A stretch of 9,293 bases of DNA from Candidatus Uhrbacteria bacterium (GCA_016208545.1 JACQXU010000038.1:1-9293); one strand, 5' to 3'. Numbered from the stretch's first letter, positions 1 to 6,470 are shown. Notes: generated by a model not told the origin, from the letters alone. A program made the numbers and translations.

Positions 1-132
1 GTCTTTGGATGACAAAGTTTTCACTGCGCCTTTTGTCGCGATCGGCATGAAAAACGGCGTCTCAATTTCACCATGCTGAAGAATCAATTTCCCGCGTCTC
101 GCTTTTCCTTTTTTATTTAAAATTGTAAACAC
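1..132 (-). CDS. tgt: tRNA-guanine transglycosylase (queuine tRNA-ribosyltransferase), N-terminal fragment
   Basis: The first 44 codons are visible; the gene runs off the left edge. Reading from a GTG at 130-132, the protein contains KARRGKLILQHGEIETPFFM followed by PIATKGAVKTL. This matches the conserved N-terminus of bacterial Tgt (KAR.G.L..phG.ieTP.FMPv.T.g.vK.l). The family exchanges guanine 34 in GUN-anticodon tRNAs for a queuosine precursor; the catalytic aspartates and zinc site lie beyond the window. GTG is chosen because an in-frame TAA lies four codons upstream with no ATG between. A run of eight T precedes the start and there is no Shine-Dalgarno. It lies 190 bp downstream of dnaJ on the same strand, separated by palindromic repeats, so cotranscription is uncertain. 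The identification comes from motif recall, not a search. Confidence 0.85.
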   Translation of the reverse strand, partial: MFTILNKKGKARRGKLILQHGEIETPFFMPIATKGAVKTLSSKD

Positions 133-176
133 AAAAAAAATTTAATTTTGTCATTGCGAAGCTCGAACCATGCCTA

Positions 177-218
177 CTTGTTGACAACATTTCACAGGGG
201 TGAAAAGATGTCAACAAG
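177..218. repeat. Large hairpin between dnaJ and tgt
   Basis: A perfect 10-bp inverted repeat, CTTGTTGACA (177-186) and TGTCAACAAG (209-218), encloses a second perfect 6-bp stem, TTTCAC (190-195) and GTGAAA (200-205), with an AGGG loop and a 3x3 internal loop. On the minus strand, 3' of dnaJ, no U-run follows directly, so it is not a standard Rho-independent terminator. It may stabilise the 3' end of the dnaJ mRNA, act as a non-canonical terminator, or be part of a mobile palindromic repeat. Confidence 0.7.
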
Positions 219-221
219 ACT

Positions 222-331
222 AATGACCGATTATTCTTTAATTGCGAGTTCGTGCCATGTTGTAGGGAACAGCGGCGACAGTCCGATTGCCCGGAGATAT
301 GACACGAATTCGCAATAACCAATTATTCTTT
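222..331. repeat. Palindromic repeat unit flanked by imperfect 18-bp direct repeats at the dnaJ stop
   Basis: The copies at 222-239 and 314-331 match at 16 of 18 positions and share an identical ATTATTCTTT core. The right copy contains the dnaJ stop codon (323-325). Between them lies an inverted repeat, 241-257 with 300-316, which can pair almost continuously on the plus strand (one G-T and one mismatch in 17). Two small inner hairpins are possible (GTTGT/ACAGC and GGCGA/TTGCC), so the unit could fold as a multi-arm structure. It looks like a small REP- or MITE-like insertion that copied the end of dnaJ. The family is not recognised. Confidence 0.55.
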
Positions 332-1384
332 CAAATCCAACTCCTCAAACAATTCTTTTTGCTTGCGATTGAGTTTTTTCGGAGTGATAACTTGAACCGT
401 TACAAATTGATCTCCGCGGCCGCGAGACGTCTGCACACCTTTACCTTTCAAACGAAATTCCGTTCCTGATTGTGTTCCAGATGGAATTGTTAATTCAACT
501 TTTCCATCAATTGTTTCAATTTCAACTGTGTCTCCAAGCGCGGCTTGCGAGAATCCGATTTTTTTTTCTGAAATAATCGCTGAACCTTCACGCTTAAAAC
601 GCGAATCGGATTTCACATGCACACGCACAAAAAGATCGCCGGAATGTCCGTTTTTGATCGCCTCACCTTCGCCGCGAACACGCAAAACCGACCCTTCTTC
701 AATTCCGCTTGGAATAGTTATTTCTAAAGTTCGTTTCCGTTTTTGAATTCCAGATCCACCGCAAGTAGAACATAATTTTTTTGGAACTTCACCAGCGCCA
801 CTGCAAGTTGAACAAGTGCGCTTTCGTTGCATTACGCCTAGAATCGTTCGCTCGGTTGTTATTTCAATTCCTGCTCCGTCGCATGTTCGGCAATTATTCA
901 TACCAAATCCTGGTTCTGCTCCGTTTCCACTGCAACGTTCGCACACAGATGATTTTGTTAGTGTGATAGTTTTTTCAACACCAAAAACAAAATCATAAAA
1001 TGAAAGTTCAACGTCAACTTGAATGTCTTGACCGCGTGGTTTTTGTTGTCGTCGTCCGCCACCACCAAAAAAATCTCCAAAAAGATCACCGAGGTCTTCA
1101 AAACCGCCGGATGAAAATCCAGAAAAGTCAAAACCGCCAAAGCCTTGACCACCAGTGCCGCCTTGAAATCCTTCAAACGCCGCTGAACCGAATTGGTCGT
1201 ATTGCTTTCGCTTTTTTTCATCACTCAAAACTTGATACGCTTCGTTTATTTCTTTGAACTTCGCCTCATCTCCGCCTGATTTGTCAGGGTGATGTTTGTG
1301 CGCAAGTTTTCGAAACGCTTGTTTGATTTCTTCTTGATTCGCATTTTTCGAAACGCCTAAAATGTTGTAAAAATCTTTGGACAT
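323..1384 (-). CDS. dnaJ: Chaperone protein DnaJ (type I Hsp40)
   Basis: DnaJ delivers unfolded proteins to DnaK and stimulates its ATPase in the cytoplasm. The 353-aa protein has the full type I architecture: J domain (residues about 1-65, HPD at 32-34), Gly/Phe-rich linker (about 66-110), a zinc-finger region with four CxxCxGxG repeats (from C148, C165, C191 and C205), and the two C-terminal beta domains ending at 353. The start at 1384 is preferred because MSKDFYNILGV aligns with the usual J-domain start; an in-frame ATG at 1402 would add MSAHRC. Neither start has a Shine-Dalgarno: the AAGGAG inside the end of dnaK is over 20 nt away. It follows dnaK by 29 bp and is the last gene of the hrcA-grpE-dnaK-dnaJ operon. 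Its 3' end abuts a palindromic repeat. Confidence 0.97.
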   Translation of the reverse strand: MSKDFYNILGVSKNANQEEIKQAFRKLAHKHHPDKSGGDEAKFKEINEAYQVLSDEKKRKQYDQFGSAAFEGFQGGTGGQGFGGFDFSGFSSGGFEDLGDLFGDFFGGGGRRQQKPRGQDIQVDVELSFYDFVFGVEKTITLTKSSVCERCSGNGAEPGFGMNNCRTCDGAGIEITTERTILGVMQRKRTCSTCSGAGEVPKKLCSTCGGSGIQKRKRTLEITIPSGIEEGSVLRVRGEGEAIKNGHSGDLFVRVHVKSDSRFKREGSAIISEKKIGFSQAALGDTVEIETIDGKVELTIPSGTQSGTEFRLKGKGVQTSRGRGDQFVTVQVITPKKLNRKQKELFEELDLKE

Positions 1385-1413
1385 ACAACGATGAGCCGAC
1401 ATATCGTTAATTT

Positions 1414-3291
1414 CTATTCTTTTTTCTCCTTAAATTCCGCGTCAACCGGCTCATCTGGTTTTTCAGATTTCTGATCTCCTACATCTGATTTCTGTTCCTG
1501 ATACATCTTCGCTCCAACCTTCTGCGCTGACGCAGACAATTCGTCCGCGGCTTTTTTGATTGCCTCGTGATCGTCGCCGTTTTTAACTTTTTTCAACGCT
1601 TCGATTTTTTCCTCAACTTCTTTTTTCTCTTCGGCCGTAACTTTATCTCCAGCATCTTTCAACATTTTTTCAGCAGTATAAATCATTGTCTCTGCCAAAT
1701 TTTGATGTTCCACTTTTTCTTTTTGCTTTTTATCTTCCTCCGCGTGCGTTTGAGCATCTTGTTTCATTTTTTCTATTTCATCTTTTGACAAACCTGTCGA
1801 GCCTTGAATTGTGATCGTTTGCGATTTACCACTTGCTTTATCTGTTGCGGAAACATTCAAAATTCCATTCGCGTCAATATCAAACTTAACTTCAACTTGC
1901 GGGACTCCTCGTGGCGCCATTGGCAAACCTGACAAAATAAATTTTCCGAGAGTTTTATTTCCGTTTGCCATTTCACGTTCTCCTTGCAAAACATGAATTT
2001 CAACTGTTGATTGATTATCAGCGGCGGTTGAAAAAGTCTGTGCCTTTGAAGTTGGAACTGTCGTATTTCGCTCAATCAACTTTGTCATAACTCCGCCAAG
2101 TGTTTCGATTCCGAGCGACAAAGGCGTAACATCCAAAAGCAAAACATCTTTCACTTCACCTTGTAAAACCCCGGCTTGAACAGCCGCGCCAAGCGCAACA
2201 ACTTCGTCCGGATTCACACTGATGTTCGGTTTCTTTCCAAAAAAATCTTCAACAGTTTTTTGAACAAGCGGCATGCGTGTCATTCCGCCAACCATCACGA
2301 TTTCATCAATATCTCCTTTTCCAATTTTTGCGTCTTTAAGCGCTGACTCAACCGGCCCAAGTGTTTTGCGAATCAAATCTCCGCACAATTCCTCAAGTTT
2401 CGCGCGTGTGAATGTTAAAACCAAATGCTTTGGACCGTTTGCGTCTGAAGTGATAAACGGCTGATTAATTTCTGTTTGTTGTGCTGTCGAGAGTTCAATC
2501 TTTCCGCGTTCAGCCGCGTCTTTAATTCTTTGAAGCGCGAGAGCGTCGCGACTCAAATCAATTCCTTCTTGCTTTTTGAATTCAGACAAAATCCAATCAA
2601 TAATCACGCGATCAAAATCATCTCCTCCCAAATGTGTGTCTCCATTTGTCGCTTTTACTTCAACAGTGTCTTCTGAAACATCCAAAACAGAAACATCAAA
2701 TGTTCCTCCTCCCAAATCATAAACCATAATCTGTTGTCCTTTTTTCTTATCAAAACCATAAGCAAGCGCCGCGGCTGTTGGCTCGTTGATAATTCGACGA
2801 ACTTTGAGACCTGCGATTTCACCGGCGACTTTTGTCGCGTTGCGTTGCGCATCATCAAAATATGCTGGAACAGTAATAATCGCTTCTTCAACTTTTTCTC
2901 CAAGTTTTTCTTCAGCATCAGCTTTTAATTTCTGAAGAACCATTGCGGAAATTTCTTCCGGCGTATATTCTTTGTCGTTCATTTTTACAGCAATTCCGTC
3001 GCCGCGTTTCAAAATTTCAAATGGCATAACTTGTTTGTCGCGCTGAACTTCAGAATCATCCCATCGACGACCGATCAAACGTTTAATTGAATACAATGTA
3101 TTTTTTGGATTTGTAATTGCTTGACGCTTCGCAGGAAGTCCGACAATGCGCTCACCACTTTTTGTAATTCCAACAATTGACGGCGTTGTTCGAGCACCTT
3201 CTTTATTTTCAATTACTTTTGGCTGTCCGCCTTCGATAATTGCAACGCAAGAATTTGTTGTTCCGAGATCAATTCCGATGATTTTTGACAT
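1414..3291 (-). CDS. dnaK: Molecular chaperone DnaK (Hsp70)
   Basis: Full-length 625-aa Hsp70, the ATP-driven chaperone that binds exposed hydrophobic peptides, with DnaJ as cochaperone and GrpE as nucleotide exchange factor. Visible marks are the N-terminal phosphate loop IIGIDLGTTNSCVAI (4-18), TVPAYFDDAQR (140-150), the second phosphate motif DLGGGTFDVS (192-201), the interdomain linker DVLLLDVTPLSLGIETLGG, a substrate-binding domain, a charged helical lid and a C-terminal tail (DEPVDAEFKEKKE) resembling the bacterial DxxDAEF ending. The ATG at 3289-3291 begins MSKIIGID, as expected. No Shine-Dalgarno is visible. It is separated from grpE by a repeat-filled 101-bp gap that can fold, the only sizeable gap in the operon. 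No CIRCE precedes dnaK itself, so its heat-shock control should come from the hrcA promoter. Confidence 0.98.
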   Translation of the reverse strand: MSKIIGIDLGTTNSCVAIIEGGQPKVIENKEGARTTPSIVGITKSGERIVGLPAKRQAITNPKNTLYSIKRLIGRRWDDSEVQRDKQVMPFEILKRGDGIAVKMNDKEYTPEEISAMVLQKLKADAEEKLGEKVEEAIITVPAYFDDAQRNATKVAGEIAGLKVRRIINEPTAAALAYGFDKKKGQQIMVYDLGGGTFDVSVLDVSEDTVEVKATNGDTHLGGDDFDRVIIDWILSEFKKQEGIDLSRDALALQRIKDAAERGKIELSTAQQTEINQPFITSDANGPKHLVLTFTRAKLEELCGDLIRKTLGPVESALKDAKIGKGDIDEIVMVGGMTRMPLVQKTVEDFFGKKPNISVNPDEVVALGAAVQAGVLQGEVKDVLLLDVTPLSLGIETLGGVMTKLIERNTTVPTSKAQTFSTAADNQSTVEIHVLQGEREMANGNKTLGKFILSGLPMAPRGVPQVEVKFDIDANGILNVSATDKASGKSQTITIQGSTGLSKDEIEKMKQDAQTHAEEDKKQKEKVEHQNLAETMIYTAEKMLKDAGDKVTAEEKKEVEEKIEALKKVKNGDDHEAIKKAADELSASAQKVGAKMYQEQKSDVGDQKSEKPDEPVDAEFKEKKE

Positions 3292-3298
3292 AGAAATA

Positions 3299-3385
3299 AG
3301 TCATGAAGTCTTGGAGTCAATAGTCAAAGTCTTGGAGTTGTTAACATGACTTACTCCATGACTCTGCGATTTTGACTCTATGACT
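3299..3385. repeat. Degenerate AGTCATGGAGTC repeats forming a long imperfect hairpin between grpE and dnaK
   Basis: Variants of AGTC(A/T)TGGAGTC occur in both orientations. AGTCATGAAGTC (3299-3310) pairs with GACTCTATGACT (3374-3385), and GTCTTGGAGT (3329-3338) pairs with ACTCCATGAC (3353-3362) with one mismatch. The 11-mer TGGAGTCAATA (3312-3322) recurs identically at 4715-4725 upstream of hrcA. No U-run follows, so a processing or mRNA-stability element is more likely than a terminator. Confidence 0.6.
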
Positions 3386-3392
3386 ATTTTAT

Positions 3393-3833
3393 TTATTTAC
3401 TCACAATTACTATTGCTGGACGGATCAAACGTTCACCGTGTTTCCAGCCACGTTTTTGAACTTCTAAAATTGTTCCGGATTCTTTTTCTTTTGATTCTTT
3501 CTGTGCTATAGCATCGTGCAAATGCGGATCAAATAATTCTCCTTCTTTTCCAAACGGTTCAAGTCCTATTTCTTGCAACATATTTTCTAATTGTGTTCGC
3601 ACGTGCAGAATTCCTTGCAACCATTTTTCTGATTTGTCATCAAGCCCTACAGGTTTGAATCGAAGCGCCTGATCAAAATTATCTAAAACCGGCAAAATAG
3701 AAAGCGACATTTGTTCAATTGCCAAATTCTTCATTTGAACACGTTCGCCGGCCAACTCTTTTTTCAAATTATCATAGTCAGCCAACGCGCGTTTCCAGCC
3801 ATTCAAATACTCCTCACATTTTTCTTCATTCAT
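3393..3833 (-). CDS. grpE: Nucleotide exchange factor GrpE
   Basis: GrpE releases ADP from DnaK and resets the chaperone cycle. The core of 146 residues begins MNEEKCEEYLNGWKRALADY, the end of the long GrpE helix; it continues through the four-helix region with LPVLDNFDQAL and ends in the beta-wing (ELFDPHLHDAI...GERLIRPAIVIVSK). It is short for the family because most of the N-terminal disordered tail is absent. The start at 3833 is inferred from homology: the 42 codons upstream lie in a MITE-like insertion and show no GrpE similarity. The frame stays open through that element to an ATG at 3959, with another in-frame ATG at 3941 overlapping the hrcA stop as ATGA, so a 188- or 182-aa form is possible. 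It is the second gene of the operon. Confidence 0.93.
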   Translation of the reverse strand: MNEEKCEEYLNGWKRALADYDNLKKELAGERVQMKNLAIEQMSLSILPVLDNFDQALRFKPVGLDDKSEKWLQGILHVRTQLENMLQEIGLEPFGKEGELFDPHLHDAIAQKESKEKESGTILEVQKRGWKHGERLIRPAIVIVSK

Positions 3834-3834
3834 A

Positions 3835-3956
3835 CCCGGTAGGACAACAATGATGTTTATATTTGTTAATTTTTCTTTAACTGACATTGTAAGGTGTCGT
3901 ACAATCTCTATCTGCACTCGGTAGAACAGAAGACAGATCATTGTTGTACTACCGGG
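3835..3956. mobile_element. MITE-like 122-bp element inserted at the hrcA/grpE junction
   Basis: CCCGGTAGGACAACAATGAT (3835-3854) and ATCATTGTTGTACTACCGGG (3937-3956) are inverted repeats of each other at 19 of 20 positions. CATA lies directly outside both ends (3831-3834 and 3957-3960), as a 4-bp target-site duplication would. Deleting the element plus one CATA leaves hrcA ending ...GGA AAA TTA TGA with grpE starting on an overlapping ATG, the usual ATGA coupling. There is room for no transposase, so it would have to move in trans. The interior holds a small ATTGTA/TACAAT hairpin (3893-3912 region) and a degenerate direct copy of the terminal repeat near 3917-3928. The transposase family is not recognised. 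Confidence 0.82.
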
Positions 3957-4654
3957 CATAATTTTCCAATCAATTCGTTCGCCTTCTCCATCAACGCGAT
4001 ATTTTTTGAATAATTCATTCGCAAAGGCCCGACAAGTCCTAAAAGTCCGTGTCGCGAATCCTGCAATTGATATCGAATCATAATTGTTGACATCTGATTT
4101 CCAAATGGATTTTGTGAACCGATATAAATCATTTGCTTTTCATCTATCACATCAAACATTTGTGCAAGAACATCATCGAACTGATCAACAAAACGTGAAA
4201 TGGAATAAAAAATATCTTCTTCCTGAAATTCTGGCTTCAAAAAAAGATTCGAAACGCCAGTATAATAACTCCACTGCGGATCAAAGGCAAGAATTACTGT
4301 TTCGCTAGTTAGATCAACAAGATGTTTCGCAATTGTCTTAAGCGCTGATTCAATTGATTTATATGATTGCATTCCGGCGCGCAAATTATCAATTTCATTT
4401 TGATGACATTTTGGCTGAACAAAATTTTGTAAATAATGCTGATACGCTAGTTCGGTCGGAACTCGGCCAGAGGAAGTGTGCGGCTGGCGCAAATATCCTT
4501 CTTCTTCCAAAACAGCCATATCGTTTCGAATTGTTGCAGAAGAAACGTCAATTCCATAAACGTCAGAAAGATGTTTCGAACCAACCGGCTCGGCCGTTTT
4601 TATAAAATCCTCGATAATGAGTTGAAGAATCGTTTCTTTGCGTGAATCTAACAT
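3938..4654 (-). CDS. hrcA: Heat-inducible transcription repressor HrcA
   Basis: HrcA binds CIRCE operators and represses class I heat-shock genes. The 238-aa protein opens with a winged-helix domain (about residues 1-75; VGSKHLSDVYGIDVSSATIR, then NDMAVLEEEGYLRQPHTSSG), which is diagnostic of HrcA. A GAF-like sensing half follows, ending with GLVGPLRMNYSKNIALMEKA. It is about 100 residues shorter than the roughly 340-aa Bacillus form; the dimerisation insert appears reduced. The ATG at 4654 is the first after the promoter and has no Shine-Dalgarno. The last six residues, CPVVQQ, and the TGA stop are encoded by the terminal repeat of the MITE-like element; without the insertion the protein would end ...ELIGKL. 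A perfect CIRCE lies 9 bp before its start, implying autoregulation. Confidence 0.95.
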   Translation of the reverse strand: MLDSRKETILQLIIEDFIKTAEPVGSKHLSDVYGIDVSSATIRNDMAVLEEEGYLRQPHTSSGRVPTELAYQHYLQNFVQPKCHQNEIDNLRAGMQSYKSIESALKTIAKHLVDLTSETVILAFDPQWSYYTGVSNLFLKPEFQEEDIFYSISRFVDQFDDVLAQMFDVIDEKQMIYIGSQNPFGNQMSTIMIRYQLQDSRHGLLGLVGPLRMNYSKNIALMEKANELIGKLCPVVQQ

Positions 4655-4663
4655 AAAAACAAA

Positions 4664-4690
4664 TTAGCACTCTAAATTATAGAGTGCTAA
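4664..4690. promoter_or_regulatory. CIRCE operator
   Basis: TTAGCACTC (4664-4672), a 9-bp spacer and GAGTGCTAA (4682-4690) match the CIRCE consensus perfectly, and the symmetry extends two more bases on each side (4662-4692). CIRCE is the known HrcA site. It covers the promoter -10 box and the expected transcription start, so bound HrcA should block RNA polymerase directly. Confidence 0.97.
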
Positions 4691-4703
4691 TTAGATTTGT
4701 CAA
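4676..4703 (-). promoter_or_regulatory. Consensus vegetative promoter of the hrcA-grpE-dnaK-dnaJ operon
   Basis: On the minus strand TTGACA (4698-4703) is followed after 16 bp by TATAAT (4676-4681), both exact matches to the sigma-70 consensus. The -10 box lies wholly within the CIRCE spacer and the -10/-35 spacer includes one CIRCE arm. Transcription would begin near 4668-4670, giving a leader of only about 15 nt before the hrcA ATG, with no Shine-Dalgarno. Confidence 0.92.
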
Positions 4704-4710
4704 GTAAAAA

Positions 4711-4740
4711 GTCATGGAGTCAATAAAGTAATGGAGTCTA
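4711..4740. repeat. Two direct copies of a TGGAGTC repeat upstream of the hrcA promoter
   Basis: GTCATGGAGTCAATAAAGTA (4711-4730) is followed by a second, partial copy, ATGGAGTCTA (4731-4740). The same repeat type fills the grpE-dnaK gap (3299-3385). On the minus strand AAAGTAA near the phosphatase stop can also pair with TTACTTT in this gap (7 bp), but no U-run follows, so it is at best a weak terminator. Confidence 0.5.
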
Positions 4741-4748
4741 AATAAATG

Positions 4749-6407
4749 TTACTTTGCCAATAATTTTACTCTTCTTTCTGTCAAATTTTGAATTTCAGAT
4801 TGAAGCACGTTTGCGCGTTCACGAGCGCTTTCCATTCCCTTTTTAGCCGCTTGCGCCTTTTTCAATTCATCACGCAATAATTTATCAACGGTTTGTTCTG
4901 TTTCAACACGTCTAGTTATCGAATCTGGAAGTTTTTTTGTGAGAACAACTTGATCTTTATCGTCTTTTCCTTCGACTCGATATCCATTAACAACATCTGC
5001 TGGTTGAACCAGGCTTTCTTTTTGCCAAAGTTCTAAAGTATATCGTTCAACAAAACGATGTTGCGTTCCATTTGGATGATCTAAAATATAATAATCATTT
5101 TTTTCATCATAAGATGAAACTTTCCAAAGCTGACGATCGTATGATGGAGGTTCAAGGTCAGTTCTAAAAACTTGAACCGATTGTCCTTTGTCAAAACGCG
5201 CAGGAAGATTTTTTTCAAATTCCAAAATAGACGCGCGAGCGATCCAATAATCATAAACAGAAAGATCTTGCTCTTTTTGTCGAAGAGTAATCAGTTGTTC
5301 TAAACCTTCTTTTGTCCCAGCATCAACTCCTTGAAGACGTTCTCTTTTTTCTCGAATTTCGCTCTGCAATCGCGCCGCTTGAACCCGCCAGGAAGACACT
5401 CGTTCTTGTGTTATATTTTCTGGTTCAGCCGATTCCTCACGACGGACACGATCGTGGCCGCGTTCACCGATTTCATGAACAACAACAGCGATGTCATCGC
5501 CCTTTGCTCGAGGAAGTGTTCCGTCAAGCGACATTTTTTCTGCGCTCTTCTGCAAAACTTTTTCAGCTTCTCGTGGATCGCTAAATTTTCGTAAAATTTC
5601 TTCAATCTCGATTTCTTTCAATTGGTCTGTAAGTCCATCGGAAGCAATTATTATTTTGTCGCCTGGTTGAACATGAAAGCGATGCACATCAACTTTTTCA
5701 AGTCCGTGTCCTCCAACTGAATTTGTAACCATGTTTCGCTGACTGTAGTAAGATTTCCAACGATCAGCGACGTCGTTGATGGAATCTGCTTGATCAATTT
5801 GACGCGCTTGCTCTTCACTCATAATTTTTTCTGAAACAGCATAAGTGAGCAAACTGTCATCTTTTGTTAATCGAATCAGTTTTCCATTTCGAATTATAAA
5901 AATACGGCTGTCGCCAATGTTTGAAATAAAAACATCCTGTGTTTTGTCTGGCATCTCAACAAGTTTTACAAGAGAAGCCGTAGTCGCTGAAGCGCTCATT
6001 TCCGGATCCGCTTTTACTTTAGTTCTAATCGAATTATCAGCTTCCAAAATCGCGGCACGAATTTGCGAACGAACCAGCGCGTCAATCAACTCCTCTTTTC
6101 GTTTTGCGTTTAATTTGTCGTTTTGCGCGATCCGTTCAATCTGTTCATCTAATTTTTCGCCGAGCGAATCGTTTAATATCCGCGCTGTTTCGCGAGAAGC
6201 AAACCATCCATTCGCTGTTGTAACTCCATCTCCAACAAAAAATAAACCATTGTCTGGATCATTTATTTTGACGTCTTCGCAAATTTCTTTACGTTCTGGA
6301 TTCCCTTTATGTTTTATTCCAGTAACCGGCGCCTCGCCAACATTAACCAAGCTCGGCTCTCGTTCCTTAGCTTCAATGTATTCTTTTTTAGATAAAACTT
6401 CGGGCAT
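4749..6407 (-). CDS. PP2C-family (PPM) Ser/Thr phosphatase with a long C-terminal extension
   Basis: The N-terminal 310 of 552 residues show metal-dependent PPM phosphatase motifs: NPERKEICED (36-45), VGDG (58-61), NIGDSRIFI (163-171), SDGLTD (256-261) and GDDIAVVV (303-310). Their aspartates should hold the two metal ions. The usual DGhGG/DGmGG motif reads DGVTTANG, a variant lacking the paired glycines. The rest is unassigned: a charged stretch (about 330-375), a Trp/Tyr-rich region likely made of beta strands (about 400-480, RQLWKVSSYDEKNDYYILDH) and a C-terminal coiled coil (about 495-552). There is no signal peptide or membrane segment, so it is probably cytoplasmic. It ends 45 bp before the hrcA promoter on the same strand and no partner kinase is in view. 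The start at 6407 lies in a 30-bp tandem duplication. Substrate unknown. Confidence 0.85.
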   Translation of the reverse strand: MPEVLSKKEYIEAKEREPSLVNVGEAPVTGIKHKGNPERKEICEDVKINDPDNGLFFVGDGVTTANGWFASRETARILNDSLGEKLDEQIERIAQNDKLNAKRKEELIDALVRSQIRAAILEADNSIRTKVKADPEMSASATTASLVKLVEMPDKTQDVFISNIGDSRIFIIRNGKLIRLTKDDSLLTYAVSEKIMSEEQARQIDQADSINDVADRWKSYYSQRNMVTNSVGGHGLEKVDVHRFHVQPGDKIIIASDGLTDQLKEIEIEEILRKFSDPREAEKVLQKSAEKMSLDGTLPRAKGDDIAVVVHEIGERGHDRVRREESAEPENITQERVSSWRVQAARLQSEIREKRERLQGVDAGTKEGLEQLITLRQKEQDLSVYDYWIARASILEFEKNLPARFDKGQSVQVFRTDLEPPSYDRQLWKVSSYDEKNDYYILDHPNGTQHRFVERYTLELWQKESLVQPADVVNGYRVEGKDDKDQVVLTKKLPDSITRRVETEQTVDKLLRDELKKAQAAKKGMESARERANVLQSEIQNLTERRVKLLAK

Positions 6408-6457
6408 AATTTATTTTTTCCCTTACCCTTCGGGCATAATTTATTTTTTCCCTTACC
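6398..6457. repeat. Perfect 30-bp tandem duplication spanning the phosphatase start codon
   Basis: 6398-6427 and 6428-6457 are identical. Each copy contains the start codon, the next codons (Pro-Glu) and the AT-rich leader just upstream. The outer copy provides a second ATG exactly 30 bp upstream and in frame, but it meets a stop after four codons, so it creates a mini-ORF instead of an N-terminal extension. Confidence 0.95.
6423..6437 (-). other. Four-codon upstream ORF (Met-Pro-Glu-Gly-stop) before the phosphatase gene
   Basis: ATG CCC GAA GGG TAA is formed by the outer copy of the 30-bp duplication and ends 15 nt before the true start at 6407. Both ATGs have identical upstream sequence for about 20 bases, so both could recruit ribosomes equally. 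Translation of this mini-ORF could reduce or re-initiate phosphatase synthesis. Function is inferred only. Confidence 0.4.
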
Positions 6458-6470
6458 ACTTACTCCCTTT

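Noticed and set aside
177..316. Rho-independent terminator for the heat-shock operon
   Set aside because: Strong stems exist, but neither is followed by a T-run on the minus strand; the T-run at 133-140 is about 35 nt further on with no adjacent GC-rich stem.
113..322. Minus-strand 69-codon frame after dnaJ
   Set aside because: It runs through both palindromic structures and overlaps the tgt start in another frame; the peptide shows no protein-like pattern or ribosome site.
1385..1402. Six-residue longer DnaJ start
   Set aside because: The J domain normally begins within a few residues of MSKDFYNILGV and neither ATG has better upstream signals; not fully excluded.
3299..3385. CRISPR-like array
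   Set aside because: The repeats are short, degenerate and in both orientations, with no uniform spacers and no cas genes.
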